A stretch of DNA of 64,000 nucleotides from positions 558,001-622,000 of the forward strand of contig OY282380.1 in the NCBI GenBank assembly GCA_958295885.1, given 5' to 3'. The translations under genes and the position numbers were made by a program. Below are positions 44,563 to 53,744 of the stretch, piece by piece. Source of the DNA: Arenicellales bacterium. GTDB lineage: Bacteria; Pseudomonadota; Gammaproteobacteria; Arenicellales; JAJDZL01. Below the pieces are notes generated by a model. It saw only the letters and a list, made by a program, of their open reading frames with translations. It did not search any database and had not been told where the DNA came from. Every line of letters starts with the position of its first letter. Within the stretch, counting starts at the first letter, position 1.

Positions 44563-44958
44563 ATGCCGTTTGACAAAACCGCAAAGCCTCGAACTGGCAT
44601 CATGAGCAAAGGACCAAAGCCTGAACGCGGCGATTACGCGAGGGTGTGCCGCGACGTTCAAAAGCAGACTTCGCCGCTCGGCGAATGCTGCGGCTGTGGC
44701 GAGGACCTGTTCGAGATGCCGCTCGAAAAGCGCAAGCGACGGGTGCTGGTTGATGTCGAGTTCGCGACCAAGGAAATTCGCATCGACGCCGAGATCAAGT
44801 GCTGTCCGAGGAGCAATAAGATCAACCGCGGCGCCTTTCCCGAAACCATGTCCGGACCGTTGCAGTACGGTGCTGGCATCGTCGCCTTCGCCACTGATCT
44901 GATGATTTCTCAGATGGCGCCACTAAAACTCACCGCGCAGATTGACATCTTCTTTTGA
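44563..44958 (+). pseudogene. IS66-family transposase fragment
   Basis: 131 codons of the middle of an IS66 TnpC: LGECCGCGEDLF (zinc-finger-like cysteines), EIKCCPRSNKINRGAFPETM and SGPLQYGAGIVAFATDLMIS, which precede the DDE core. Both ends are missing and stops follow. It is distinct in frame and part from the relic at 4401-5038. Confidence 0.7.
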
Positions 44959-45175
44959 AGATTGTATTATTTTTGATTGCGTCAGTGATTTGCATCTGCA
45001 CTTTTTTCGCTGGTGCTGCATTTAACAGCCGCTGACATCTTTGACGCATCCACACCTCTGAGGGAATGATGCTCTTTCATCAGCACCTGCCTGAAGTAGG
45101 TTTTGGCGTCTGAGAACTACGTCGCATCACAGCTGCCTTTGGTGAAAAGCAACGCTCACGACGGCAGTGTGAGAG
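44959..45175. other. Intergenic
   Basis: Short degraded stretch between the IS66 fragment and the Rpn gene; nothing recognised. Confidence 0.4.
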
Positions 45176-46177
45176 ATGCGCAGCGTAATGTTCAACCATC
45201 CAACCACTCCATCAATGGAACAATGCCCCATGCCATCGGACCCCGATCAATACTTGCCCAAGACTAAAATTACGCATGATGGAATTTTCAAAGAGTTCTT
45301 CAAGCAGCCCCAATTCTGCAAAGAACTGTTTTCGGTGCTGATGAGCAGGCACGAATACCGTCAATTTGACTGGAGCACGCTGAAGCTTGAACCCAGCGAA
45401 CAGACCAATGTTCTAGGGCAGCAGCGAATGCCGGACTTGGTGACTACGGTCAGATTGAACGAGCGCTCAGAAAGGCTGAAGCTGGTGTGCCTTTTGGATC
45501 ACAAAAGCGATGCCCGTGCAGAAGCGCTGCGACAGCTCCTCGAATATGCCGGGATCGTGATCCGACAGCAAGAAATCCCCGTGATGCCGATCGTGATCTA
45601 TAACGGCGAGAGCAGACAATGGCGCGGGCCGACGCGGTTACATCAAGCGCTGCCGGGGATGGACGGTGAGTTGGGGCGGATGTTTGGAAACCACATTCCA
45701 GATTATGAACTGCGAATTGTCAATCTTCGCGAGGAGGCGACACAGCAGCGAAGCGCAGGCTTGAGCATTGAACCGGTGCTGTATTCGATGGGCCGAATTT
45801 GGAACGCCAGCGAAAAAGAGCTGGAGCATCTTTTTCGCCTGAGCGCTGCGATGTCGGCGGATGATCGAAAACAGATGATCCCGAAAATGAGCGAGTATTT
45901 TTATCGCTACAATGAATCAATTACAATAGAGACAATCATGGAACTTGAAAAGCGAATCGTAAGCAACGAGAACAATCGTATCATGCAATACAACATATAT
46001 AGTTGGGATGTAGCACGCCAGGAAGGCATTGAAGAAGGTCGTCAGGAAGGCATCAAAGAAGCGCGGGAACGACATGCTCGTAAATTACTTGCAAAGGGAA
46101 TGTGCATCAAAGACATAAGTGATGTTACCGAATTGACTCCAAAGCAGGTTGGGCGGCTTCGAAACAACGCGGACTGA
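45176..46177 (+). CDS. Rpn-family recombination-promoting nuclease (YhgA-like)
   Basis: PD-(D/E)xK nuclease family (RpnA-E, formerly transposase_31), which promotes RecA-independent recombination in vitro and spreads widely. HDGIFKEFFKQPQFCKELFS starts the domain; MPDLVTTVRL and LVCLLDHKSDARAEALRQLL carry the D...(D/E)xK-like site (Asp in MPDL, Asp-His-Lys in LLDHKS, where the usual ExK reads DHK). MPIVIYNGESRQW follows. The C-terminus has a repeated GIEEGRQEGIKEARERHARK stretch and a helix-turn-helix-like MCIKDISDVTELTPKQVGRL. Start at 45176 or Met at 45230. Frame intact, 333 residues. Confidence 0.85.
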   Translation: MRSVMFNHPTTPSMEQCPMPSDPDQYLPKTKITHDGIFKEFFKQPQFCKELFSVLMSRHEYRQFDWSTLKLEPSEQTNVLGQQRMPDLVTTVRLNERSERLKLVCLLDHKSDARAEALRQLLEYAGIVIRQQEIPVMPIVIYNGESRQWRGPTRLHQALPGMDGELGRMFGNHIPDYELRIVNLREEATQQRSAGLSIEPVLYSMGRIWNASEKELEHLFRLSAAMSADDRKQMIPKMSEYFYRYNESITIETIMELEKRIVSNENNRIMQYNIYSWDVARQEGIEEGRQEGIKEARERHARKLLAKGMCIKDISDVTELTPKQVGRLRNNAD

Positions 46178-46567
46178 ACTCGAAACTCGGAGTATCGCTG
46201 TCATGGACAGGAGATGGCGAGTTGATGATGTTTTAAGCGGTTGTGAACGAGGGCAGGTTCAGTTGGTACAGCGCATCGGTTACAACAAAGCCGTGTTAGC
46301 GGTGGCCAACGAGATGGCGTGGGCAACATGGGCCGGTGCTGCAGAACAAAACTCTGTACGAACCGAAACTGCCTGATATTGTCACCAATGCCTGAATCAA
46401 CTTCAGGTCGCCGGCAAACTCAATGGAGAAACTCTTTTTGACTTGACAATGGATGCGAAGTCCGCAACCCAAATGTGATCAACGTGTGATTTGTATCTTG
46501 TAATGCAGGAGGACTCCATATATTCTTATTCAAAATATCATATCAATATAATCAATAACTTACGAAC
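46178..46567. other. Transposase C-terminal scraps and intergenic
   Basis: 46200-46375 reads QLVQRIGYNKAVLAVANEMA, WATWAGAAEQ, resembling the C-terminus of an IS110-type transposase. 46385-46470 repeats the 3' flank found at 11706-11800 (GTCGCCGGCAAACTC, GCGAAGTCCG-like), so both sites carry ends of the same lost element. The remainder is AT-rich. Confidence 0.45.
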
Positions 46568-48214
46568 CTAATTTCCCGAAGCTGAAGGACAGGAATTCTG
46601 CTGGCCGGCTTCATCCAGATTAAGCTTTTCTGCAAGCCTTTTTTCAACTCCTTCAATGGAGCAATCATCTACACTGGAAGAATCGCTGTTGATATTGTTG
46701 CAATCGTTCCCTGCAGCTAGCGAGTCCAGTAGCAAACGCGCTTTCAAATGTTGCTCCTCGCCAAGTTCCGTGTATTGTGCGTGGCTGGCCGACCGAAAAA
46801 TATCGACAGCGCATTGGATTTCTTCGAGAGCCTTTTTCGCAGTTTGAATATCCCCGGTCATTTCCGCAAGTTCTCGTCTAGCTACTCCCAAGTTCGCCAT
46901 CGTCATTGCCCAGGTCATCGGCACTTTCTCACGGTTCCACTCTGCCAAGGTTTTTTCGTATGCTTCAGTCGCCCTCTCCAAAATTTCCGGATTTTCCTCC
47001 CGTTGGGCAAGTTTATGCAATGCAGCACCGAGGTTGTTGTGTGTCATGGCCCATTCGTCCGGAACCAGTTCGCGAATACGTTCAGCCAGTGAACTTTGGT
47101 AAGCTGCCACAGCCTGCTTCAGCGTGCCTGGACCTCTACGATGTTCACCTAGATTGCGAAGCGCAGTACCGAGATTATCCATAGTCGTTGCCCAATCCAG
47201 CGGCACGGTTGCCCGGGTCCAAACTCGCAGCACTGCTTTGTAGGATTCCACTGAACGTTTAAGAATCCTCGGATTATTTTCTTTACGACCAAGCGATTGC
47301 AGAACTGCAGCCATATTGTTCATCGTGGATGCCCAGTTATACGCACACAACTCTTCATTTTGTTTCGTCAGGGCCTGTTCGAATGCTTCGATTGATTGCT
47401 GAAGGAGGGCATTGTCCGCAGAACGTTGTCCCAACCAACCCAGTGCATTTCCGAGTCCATTCTGTGTGTTCGCCCATTGCATTGGCGTCAATTCGGGATT
47501 AAATCGTCTCAATGCCTCGCGAAAAGCAATGACTGCATCTTCCAAGTAGCGTGTGCCCTTACGGCGTTGTCCGATCATGCCAAGAACTTTTCCTAGTGTG
47601 GCAAAGCTTGCTGCCAGAAATTCGGCACTTTCCGACTCTTCCGCCAACGGCAGAATCTCATTCTTCAGTAAATCGATTGATGCCTGTAGCGCCGCATCAT
47701 CGTCAAACTCTCTCCCATAGTCCATCAGCAACTGAGTCTGTAGATGACTAAGATGCCATTTCTGCTCAATGGCAAGACCCTGAATACTGGCACTTTTCTT
47801 ACAAAGGTCAGCCGCTGACAAATAATCCTGCATCGATGCAGCTACCAGTGCCTGACACTTGAGCACAGTCGCAAGTGCAAAAGGCTCGCTCGCTGTGGCG
47901 AGTCGCTCCAATTCGTCAAGATGCGTCGCGAATTTCTTCAATGAATTGCAGTTGCCGTCTTCGAACAGGCATTTAAGGTTATTCGCAGCACTAGCTAGTT
48001 TTTCGTTCGTTGTGAGGTTACCGGAAAGCAATTCCAGATTATCTCGAACGGAAGTCAACCGCATGCCCCCCGATTTCACAAGACCTGGTAAGCGGGTGGG
48101 ATGTATGTCTGAAGTAATACTGGCACGAATTACGTCAGTCATTACCGGTAAAGCATCGCTTTCCTTGGCGACTACTTCTAGTTCGGTGAAGCCGAACGCG
48201 TTGGACTCAACCAT
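46568..48214 (-). CDS. TPR-like protein with 47-residue tandem repeats
   Basis: 548 residues with no signal peptide or membrane helix. Residues about 210-490 are six tandem units of 47 residues, each beginning with W-A-x-T-x-x-N-(L/M)-G and containing L(G/A)(Q/E)R, a hydrophobic ALxxSVEAYxxAL helix and a (V/L)P(D/M)xW linker to the next unit, for example WATTMDNLGTALRNLGEHRR and WAMTHNNLGAALHKLAQREE. This is a long-period TPR-type solenoid, hence a protein-protein interaction scaffold. The N-terminal 200 residues (KSGGMRLTSVRDNLELLSGN) have no recognised domain, and the C-terminus is acidic and Ser/Asn-rich. It lies between the Rpn gene and aprA, on the apr strand but separate. Function unknown. 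Confidence 0.7.
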   Translation of the reverse strand: MVESNAFGFTELEVVAKESDALPVMTDVIRASITSDIHPTRLPGLVKSGGMRLTSVRDNLELLSGNLTTNEKLASAANNLKCLFEDGNCNSLKKFATHLDELERLATASEPFALATVLKCQALVAASMQDYLSAADLCKKSASIQGLAIEQKWHLSHLQTQLLMDYGREFDDDAALQASIDLLKNEILPLAEESESAEFLAASFATLGKVLGMIGQRRKGTRYLEDAVIAFREALRRFNPELTPMQWANTQNGLGNALGWLGQRSADNALLQQSIEAFEQALTKQNEELCAYNWASTMNNMAAVLQSLGRKENNPRILKRSVESYKAVLRVWTRATVPLDWATTMDNLGTALRNLGEHRRGPGTLKQAVAAYQSSLAERIRELVPDEWAMTHNNLGAALHKLAQREENPEILERATEAYEKTLAEWNREKVPMTWAMTMANLGVARRELAEMTGDIQTAKKALEEIQCAVDIFRSASHAQYTELGEEQHLKARLLLDSLAAGNDCNNINSDSSSVDDCSIEGVEKRLAEKLNLDEAGQQNSCPSASGN

Positions 48215-48391
48215 ACATGTAGATAAAAATTGATATAGATCCGAAAATGCAATTTAGCGGCAAACGTCTCGATAAGTGTCGTATTACCTGACACCTGTGT
48301 CGGTAGAGTTACAGGTTCAAAAACATGCGCGCAAAATTTATCGATAAGAATGCCGGAGGCAGCTGATCATCCATCCGTATTTTACGAGGAA

Positions 48392-50224
48392 TCAGTCGAC
48401 GATATGATAGACCGGGGCTTTTTCCATAGTCCACTCGCCGGATTGCGGATCCCGATGCGACAGAGTCAGCACGTGCCAGTCATCGTCATCCAGCTTCATG
48501 AAGTCTCCACGATAGTAGTATCCAGGCCATCGAGTTTCCTCACGGAATAAAGTATGACGGATCACGCTTTCAGAGGTAATGATGCGATGTGACAGTTCCC
48601 ATGCCCGCTGTAGTTGGTGCAGGTCTTCAGCTCCAATACATTCGAAATCTTCCTGCAGAGTATGAATCAGGTGCAAGCCGCGACGCAAAAGCGGTTCGTT
48701 GGTCATGTAGTGATTGCTAATGCCACCTGCGTATTCATCCATGATTTTTTCGAGACGTTGCAGACCATGCATAGGCAGGATGTAACTAGGAGAAACAGAG
48801 CCTCCAACGATTTCGTTGCGTCCAACCGCAAATGTCTCAAGCGGCTTGTAAATGACAGTTTTGAGATCTTCGTATTGTTTTTCTGAAATCCTGATTTCGT
48901 CATTGGCGTAGTCGCGAACGAATCTCACGGCCGCCTTTGCCGCCAGCCGACCCTCGGTAAAAGAACCGGATGAAAACGCGTGAGCTGTACCACCGAGAGC
49001 ATCACCAGCACCAAACAGTCCGTCAACTGTCATCATCCGGTTATATCCCCAATAATATTCGTCTGGAGAGACATCTTCAGGTCCACTTGCCCACGCACCC
49101 GAACAAGTTGCGTGAGAACCCATAACGTACGGCTCGGAAGTAGTTAGCTCCGGATTGGTGTACTTGGGGTCAATATCCTGTGATGCCCAAACGACTGCTT
49201 GTCCGACCGTCATGCCAAGAAAGTTCTCCCAACCGATAACTTCCTTGTGAGGGTCTTGAAACGCTTCCTTGGTCACCATATGGATGGGGCCTCGACCAGC
49301 TTTCACTTCCTCAATGAAAGCGTGGTTTCTAAGGCAAGTCGGTGTGGGGTGATGGTCGATGTATTCACCAACCAAATTTTTGGTATGCTCGTACCAATTG
49401 GATTCATACTCTTCACCGTAGGCATTCTGGGTGTAGGTTTTCAAATGCAGAAAATACGCACCAACCGGTCCGTAGCCATCTTTGAACCTACACAACACAA
49501 TACGATTTTCCATCTGAGTCATCTTTGCGCCTACCAAAATCGGCAGTGCGTACGCGGATGCTGAACTCCAAGGAGCATACCAAGTTCGTCCCATTCCCTC
49601 ACCGACAGAACGCGGTTTGAAAATATGAGACGCACCGCCCGCGCCTACAATTACCGCCTTTGCGCGAAATACATAGTAGTCACCCGTGCGTACGTTGAAT
49701 CCCACTGCACCACCTACTCTGTTTGGTCGATTTTCATCCATCAATAGATGGGTCACCATGATGCGGTTGTATATCTTGTCTGCGGATTTGCGCGCTGCCT
49801 CGGCTACGATCGGTTTGTAGCTCTCGCCGTGAATCATGATCTGCCATTTTCCTTCACGCTGATAACGTCCGGTTTCGGGATCTCGCATCATCGGCAAACC
49901 CCACTCTTCAAACTTGTGCACAGTAGAGTCCACGTGTCGAGCCATATCGAAGGCAAGGTCCTCCCTCACCATTCCCATCAGGTCATTGCGGGCGTAGCGT
50001 ACATGGTCTTCGGGCTGATTTTCGTCCCATTGCATCCCCATGTAGCAATTGATGGCGTATAAACCTTGTGCTACTGCACCGGAACGATCAATATTCGCTT
50101 TTTCAGCAACGACGATTTTTAGATCACGACCCCAATAACGCGATTCATAAGCGGCACCAGTGCCACCCATACCACCACCAACAACGAGGATATCGCAGTC
50201 AACGTGAACTGTTTTTATTCTCAT
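48392..50224 (-). CDS. aprA: APS reductase alpha subunit, AprM-associated lineage
   Basis: Complete 610-residue FAD subunit. N-terminal VDCDILVVGGGMGGTGAAYE, then DRSGAVAQGLYAINCYMGMQ, GKWQIMIHGESYKPIVAEAA, RFKDGYGPVGAYFLHLK, GDALGGTAHAFSSGSFTEGR and the C-terminal FREETRWPGYYYRGDFMKLD, which lines the substrate channel in AprA. It shares the last base of the aprB stop with its own ATG (TGATG at 50226-50222), so translation is coupled. Order aprM-aprB-aprA is that of gammaproteobacterial sulfur oxidisers. It differs from the first aprA throughout, with shorter loops. Confidence 0.96.
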   Translation of the reverse strand: MRIKTVHVDCDILVVGGGMGGTGAAYESRYWGRDLKIVVAEKANIDRSGAVAQGLYAINCYMGMQWDENQPEDHVRYARNDLMGMVREDLAFDMARHVDSTVHKFEEWGLPMMRDPETGRYQREGKWQIMIHGESYKPIVAEAARKSADKIYNRIMVTHLLMDENRPNRVGGAVGFNVRTGDYYVFRAKAVIVGAGGASHIFKPRSVGEGMGRTWYAPWSSASAYALPILVGAKMTQMENRIVLCRFKDGYGPVGAYFLHLKTYTQNAYGEEYESNWYEHTKNLVGEYIDHHPTPTCLRNHAFIEEVKAGRGPIHMVTKEAFQDPHKEVIGWENFLGMTVGQAVVWASQDIDPKYTNPELTTSEPYVMGSHATCSGAWASGPEDVSPDEYYWGYNRMMTVDGLFGAGDALGGTAHAFSSGSFTEGRLAAKAAVRFVRDYANDEIRISEKQYEDLKTVIYKPLETFAVGRNEIVGGSVSPSYILPMHGLQRLEKIMDEYAGGISNHYMTNEPLLRRGLHLIHTLQEDFECIGAEDLHQLQRAWELSHRIITSESVIRHTLFREETRWPGYYYRGDFMKLDDDDWHVLTLSHRDPQSGEWTMEKAPVYHIVD

Positions 50225-50694
50225 CAGTAGTACACTCCTTGTTTGAATTTTGATTTTTCAATGGTGGGTAAGCCCGTTTCAATGTTTAGCGCATCCGGTT
50301 CGTGACACAGAAGTTGTGACTCGAGCGCGTCCTGAGTGGGTACTTCGAGTTCAGCGAGCCTAGGTATTTTCTCACCCCAAGGCTCCGTTGTGATGGGAGA
50401 AACAAAGTTTTTCTCCCGACCGTCTCGGAATTTAATGCGCCAGGATATTGTTCCTTTTTCTTCCTCTCTCAGCACCCGAACACTGTGTCCAAGTGGCGCA
50501 AAGTCAGCATAACCGCGACAATCAATCGCGTTCTGAGGACAGGCTTTCACGCAGGAGTAGCACTCCCAACACATACTCGGTTCTATATTTACCGCACGTC
50601 TATAAGTTTTGTCGATGTGCATGATGTCGGATGGACAGATGTCAACGCAGTGGCCACATCCATCGCAAAGGGTCATGTATACAAAAGTCGGCAT
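50224..50694 (-). CDS. aprB: APS reductase beta subunit, AprM-associated lineage
   Basis: 156-residue two-[4Fe-4S] protein. Cluster motifs CDGCGHCVDICP (standard CxxCxxCxxxCP spacing, without the insertion found in the other aprB) and CWECYSCVKACPQ. SWRIKFRDGREKNFVSPITT, EPWGEK is the AprA-wrapping tail, without the KRFKFPIRTTPEG sequence of the first copy. Transfers electrons from AprA towards the membrane anchor AprM. It sits 85 nt downstream of aprM and overlaps aprA by one base. Confidence 0.95.
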   Translation of the reverse strand: MPTFVYMTLCDGCGHCVDICPSDIMHIDKTYRRAVNIEPSMCWECYSCVKACPQNAIDCRGYADFAPLGHSVRVLREEEKGTISWRIKFRDGREKNFVSPITTEPWGEKIPRLAELEVPTQDALESQLLCHEPDALNIETGLPTIEKSKFKQGVYY

Positions 50695-50779
50695 AGCAAA
50701 TTTGTCTCTAATTTAGTTTGTTGTAAACGAATCAGTGCAATCACACTAACTGCAAAATATGATTGATGTCCAACCGCAC

Positions 50780-51574
50780 TTAGTAGTGGCGCGGCCTTTC
50801 CCTTTTTATTCCGAGACCGAACTTGGCCGGTTGGTCCGAAGGCAGCGGTAAATTGTTCCGCGAACCGTCGGCGTCAGCCACACGCTTTTGATATGCAGCG
50901 GCTGGTTTAAAGAACATATGGGCGAATTTAGACCATGGTATTCCTGCAAACAGTATTACTGTGGACACGATAAAAGCCGAGAAAAAAAGCCAAGCAAGAA
51001 TGCCGACACCAACGGACTGGGAAAAAGACCATATCAGAGCCAGAGTCGTGCAGGCGACAAGGGAAACCACAAACAGGTCTGCGGGCATATATCGAAATGG
51101 AGAATTACCTTCTGAAGCGACATCTGCGCGAATAAAGAACCAAAACCAATACCCTCCTACGCAAACCATTAATGCTCCGAGGTGCCATAACAGTGGAAAT
51201 ACAACGGGTGTAACGACACCGGAATCACTGTATGCGAATATCATCACGCTCGTGGTAATCAGGAAAAGAACGAACCCGTACATAGTTAGAAGGTGAGCAA
51301 ATCGGCGGCGGTTATTGCAGAACTCACCTGAAGCTAGAACGTCGTGCGCTGCAGCGGAGAACGCAATTTTGATTTTTTCACCGCCTCCAACAGAGCGGGT
51401 TGCGGAGGCTTTCGACTTTTTCATGCTTTCGAAGAAGTACTTCGCACTTTTTTTGTGGATTACATCGAAGATCGTGCCGGCGATAACCAGTAAAACCATG
51501 ATGATAATGAACGACTTCATAGCCACAGGCGGTAAAATCGTCGCGACTTCAGCAAATGGATTATTAGTTAGCAT
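50780..51574 (-). CDS. aprM: APS reductase membrane anchor
   Basis: 264-residue protein with five to six hydrophobic helices: MKSFIIIMVLLVIAGTIFDV, LLTMYGFVLFLITTSVMIFA, LLWHLGALMVCVGGYWFWFF, VVSLVACTTLALIWSFSQSV and ILAWLFFSAFIVSTVILFAG. CNNRRRFAHLLTMYG and IPWSKFAHMFFKPAAAYQKR resemble membrane subunits that pass electrons to quinone. In sulfur oxidisers aprM precedes aprBA and is the presumed quinone-linked electron acceptor of AprBA. The function is from gene context in known species; direct biochemical proof is limited. Confidence 0.85.
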   Translation of the reverse strand: MLTNNPFAEVATILPPVAMKSFIIIMVLLVIAGTIFDVIHKKSAKYFFESMKKSKASATRSVGGGEKIKIAFSAAAHDVLASGEFCNNRRRFAHLLTMYGFVLFLITTSVMIFAYSDSGVVTPVVFPLLWHLGALMVCVGGYWFWFFIRADVASEGNSPFRYMPADLFVVSLVACTTLALIWSFSQSVGVGILAWLFFSAFIVSTVILFAGIPWSKFAHMFFKPAAAYQKRVADADGSRNNLPLPSDQPAKFGLGIKRERPRHY

Positions 51575-51831
51575 AAATAGTAATCTCTCCTCTCATCAAT
51601 TTGGCGGACAGTCTCAGAAAAGCTGGCGCAGTTGATTTATTGTAATTGAACAACCACCGAGAATTGAACTGAAAATTATCCGTTTACTAAATTGAAAATG
51701 CTTGTGTGAGCAAGCGAATAATTCCTGAAAAACTGAATATAAGATCTCGCAGGATTTCCAGGCGCAGAAAAAACTTCCTGCGAAAGTCAATTAAAACATG
51801 TTCGAAGCATATCCACACACTTCAACAAATT

Positions 51832-53001
51832 TCAGTCCTCAAGCGAAGTCGAAAAAAGTATTGGCCCATACAAGATCGCAAATAGGGCGAAAGCACCAAT
51901 CCAAGCCAGAGACGCAATTGCCAGCAATTCAAGTGTGAGTTCAGGCAGAAATATTGTTGTCAACCGCGTTAAGGCCGAGATCAGAACACAAAGATAAATG
52001 ATTTGTGTCGCGAGCGGTGCGGTTAGAGGCCGACCGGTGTGTCCTCTGGAAGCGCGGGTCATGACTGCAAGCGTCATCACACCAACAGCCCCAGTCGACC
52101 ATGCGTGCAGTGCAATACCAGTCGGTACAAACTGCGGCCAGATGACTGAACATCCGACGGTAAAAAATCCTAGAGGTATAAACAAAAAACCGACGTGCAG
52201 GATGAACACAAGCGGCTCGCGGACAGTTTGAAATCCCGACCAGCGCGCAAGACGCGCAAGCTGTAAAGCACCGGCTATCACGAGCGCGGGACCGGTAAAT
52301 GTCCAATACGGCAACCCTATCCAAAATACCAGAGATAAAATGGAAAAACCGATAGACAGCGCGTCAAATCGATTGAACGGTGTTGGAAGGTTTCGATTTT
52401 CCATCTTCGCAAGAAAGTTGCTGGTGAAGTTCGGAATAATTCGGCCGCCAATCAACATTATCAATATTACGAGGATCGAGAGTCCTGCGCGCGTGGAATA
52501 GAGAGGAAGATCGTGAATCATCACTTCCACGTGAAAATTTATATTGGCTACCGCGAATATTCCAAATATTATTGCTATCCTGATATTGCGGCGATTTTGT
52601 CCGGCGATGATTTCGCGAAAGGCGACTGCGGTAATCGCGACAAGAAATAGACTATCAACTACGGCTGCAGCTGCAAGCCCAATTGAGTCGGCAAACCAGA
52701 ATGCGACCCGACCGCATAGCCAAATCGAAAACAGGACGATCAGCCTAGAACCTTGAATTGGATTTCGACCGGTCCAGCTTGGAACGGCTGTTAGAATAAA
52801 TCCACCCAGAATTGCGGGCGCATAACCGAACACAAGTTCGTGAGCGTGCCAAATGTTTGGACTGTATGGTGTTACAAACGAAATCTTTCCGGTTATTAAG
52901 CCGATCCACAAAAGCATGGCGGTTGCTGCCCAAATCGCACCACCGAGAAAAAAAGGCCGGAACCCGTAGCTAAAAAGCGAAAGTTGTGCCAATTTTGTCA
53001 T
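51832..53001 (-). CDS. nnrS: NnrS family heme-copper membrane protein
   Basis: Twelve-helix membrane protein linked to nitric-oxide stress and denitrification. SYGFRPFFLGGAIWAATAML at the N-terminus, WHAHELVFGYAPAILGGFIL, FLTAVPSWTGR-type (here ILTAVPSWTGRNPIQG), IGGRIIPNFTSNFL, LHAWSTGAVGVMTLAVMTRA and SRGHTGRP are the conserved heme/copper-ligand-containing stretches of the family. The ATG at 53001 (MTKLAQ) is preferred over the longer reading from 53043 because the latter overlaps nnrU; this leaves a 10-nt gap. Together with nnrU it suggests NO handling, but no nitrite or NO reductase genes are in the window. Confidence 0.9.
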   Translation of the reverse strand: MTKLAQLSLFSYGFRPFFLGGAIWAATAMLLWIGLITGKISFVTPYSPNIWHAHELVFGYAPAILGGFILTAVPSWTGRNPIQGSRLIVLFSIWLCGRVAFWFADSIGLAAAAVVDSLFLVAITAVAFREIIAGQNRRNIRIAIIFGIFAVANINFHVEVMIHDLPLYSTRAGLSILVILIMLIGGRIIPNFTSNFLAKMENRNLPTPFNRFDALSIGFSILSLVFWIGLPYWTFTGPALVIAGALQLARLARWSGFQTVREPLVFILHVGFLFIPLGFFTVGCSVIWPQFVPTGIALHAWSTGAVGVMTLAVMTRASRGHTGRPLTAPLATQIIYLCVLISALTRLTTIFLPELTLELLAIASLAWIGAFALFAILYGPILFSTSLED

Positions 53002-53011
53002 TGAATAATTT

Positions 53012-53704
53012 TCACGAAATCCATAGAAGCGGACTGGGGCCAATCAAAATTTTGTGACCTTGAAAAAGAAACCAGAAATATACACCGATTGCTGCGCCCG
53101 TCTGTAACATAAATGCGGCGTCTACGCGGATTTTACCTTTTCCAGTTAGTATTGCTGCGAATGGAACGACTGAAGTTGATCGAGACATTTCAATCCATTT
53201 TTCGTTTCCGAGTCGGCGACGCGCACGACGATCCAACAGTGGAAATCCTGCAATTGCAAGTGCAGTCAAAGTTGCGAACAGAAGAATTGATACGGCGTCC
53301 CCATTCGGTGGAACGTGTGTTGCGGTCCAAATCGTAAAACCCCAAAGTACGGGGTGTCGCGTAATTGTAACGATTGGTGGCAATGAGACAGCAGGTTTTG
53401 GGCGACGTAATGAAATTGAAAGAAGATTCGCTTCAGCGAGCCCAGCTAGGATAAACCAAAAAGACAGTGGCATGCCTATGACAGCGACCATCGCCTGCCA
53501 AGATGCGGGCTCCCAAAGCAAGAAAAATGAAGCACGCCGGGATGCAGAAATAACCCAGGTTAACAAGGCGAGCGAAAGAATCGAATAGCCAATGAGATAA
53601 ATTCGACGACCAAGGATGTTGATCAGTCTCTGGCGGATAGAGGGTATAGGAGGTATCAGATGGGCGACGACAAAGATAAAAATTGACACGATAAATTCTG
53701 TCAC
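53012..53704 (-). CDS. nnrU: NnrU family membrane protein
   Basis: 230 residues, about six hydrophobic helices. IFVVAHLIPPIPSIRQRLIN, ILGRRIYLIGYSILSLALLT, ITRHPVLWGFTIWTATHVPP, NGD and LDRRARRRLGNEKW, together the isoprenylcysteine-methyltransferase-like pattern of NnrU. NnrU is genetically tied to nitrite/NO metabolism in denitrifiers, with unclear biochemistry. First gene of an nnrU-nnrS pair, transcribed towards aprMBA. Confidence 0.85.
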   Translation of the reverse strand: MTEFIVSIFIFVVAHLIPPIPSIRQRLINILGRRIYLIGYSILSLALLTWVISASRRASFFLLWEPASWQAMVAVIGMPLSFWFILAGLAEANLLSISLRRPKPAVSLPPIVTITRHPVLWGFTIWTATHVPPNGDAVSILLFATLTALAIAGFPLLDRRARRRLGNEKWIEMSRSTSVVPFAAILTGKGKIRVDAAFMLQTGAAIGVYFWFLFQGHKILIGPSPLLWIS

Positions 53705-53744
53705 AGTAACGTACTATTCACCGATTTGTTAACTGCTCACCCCC

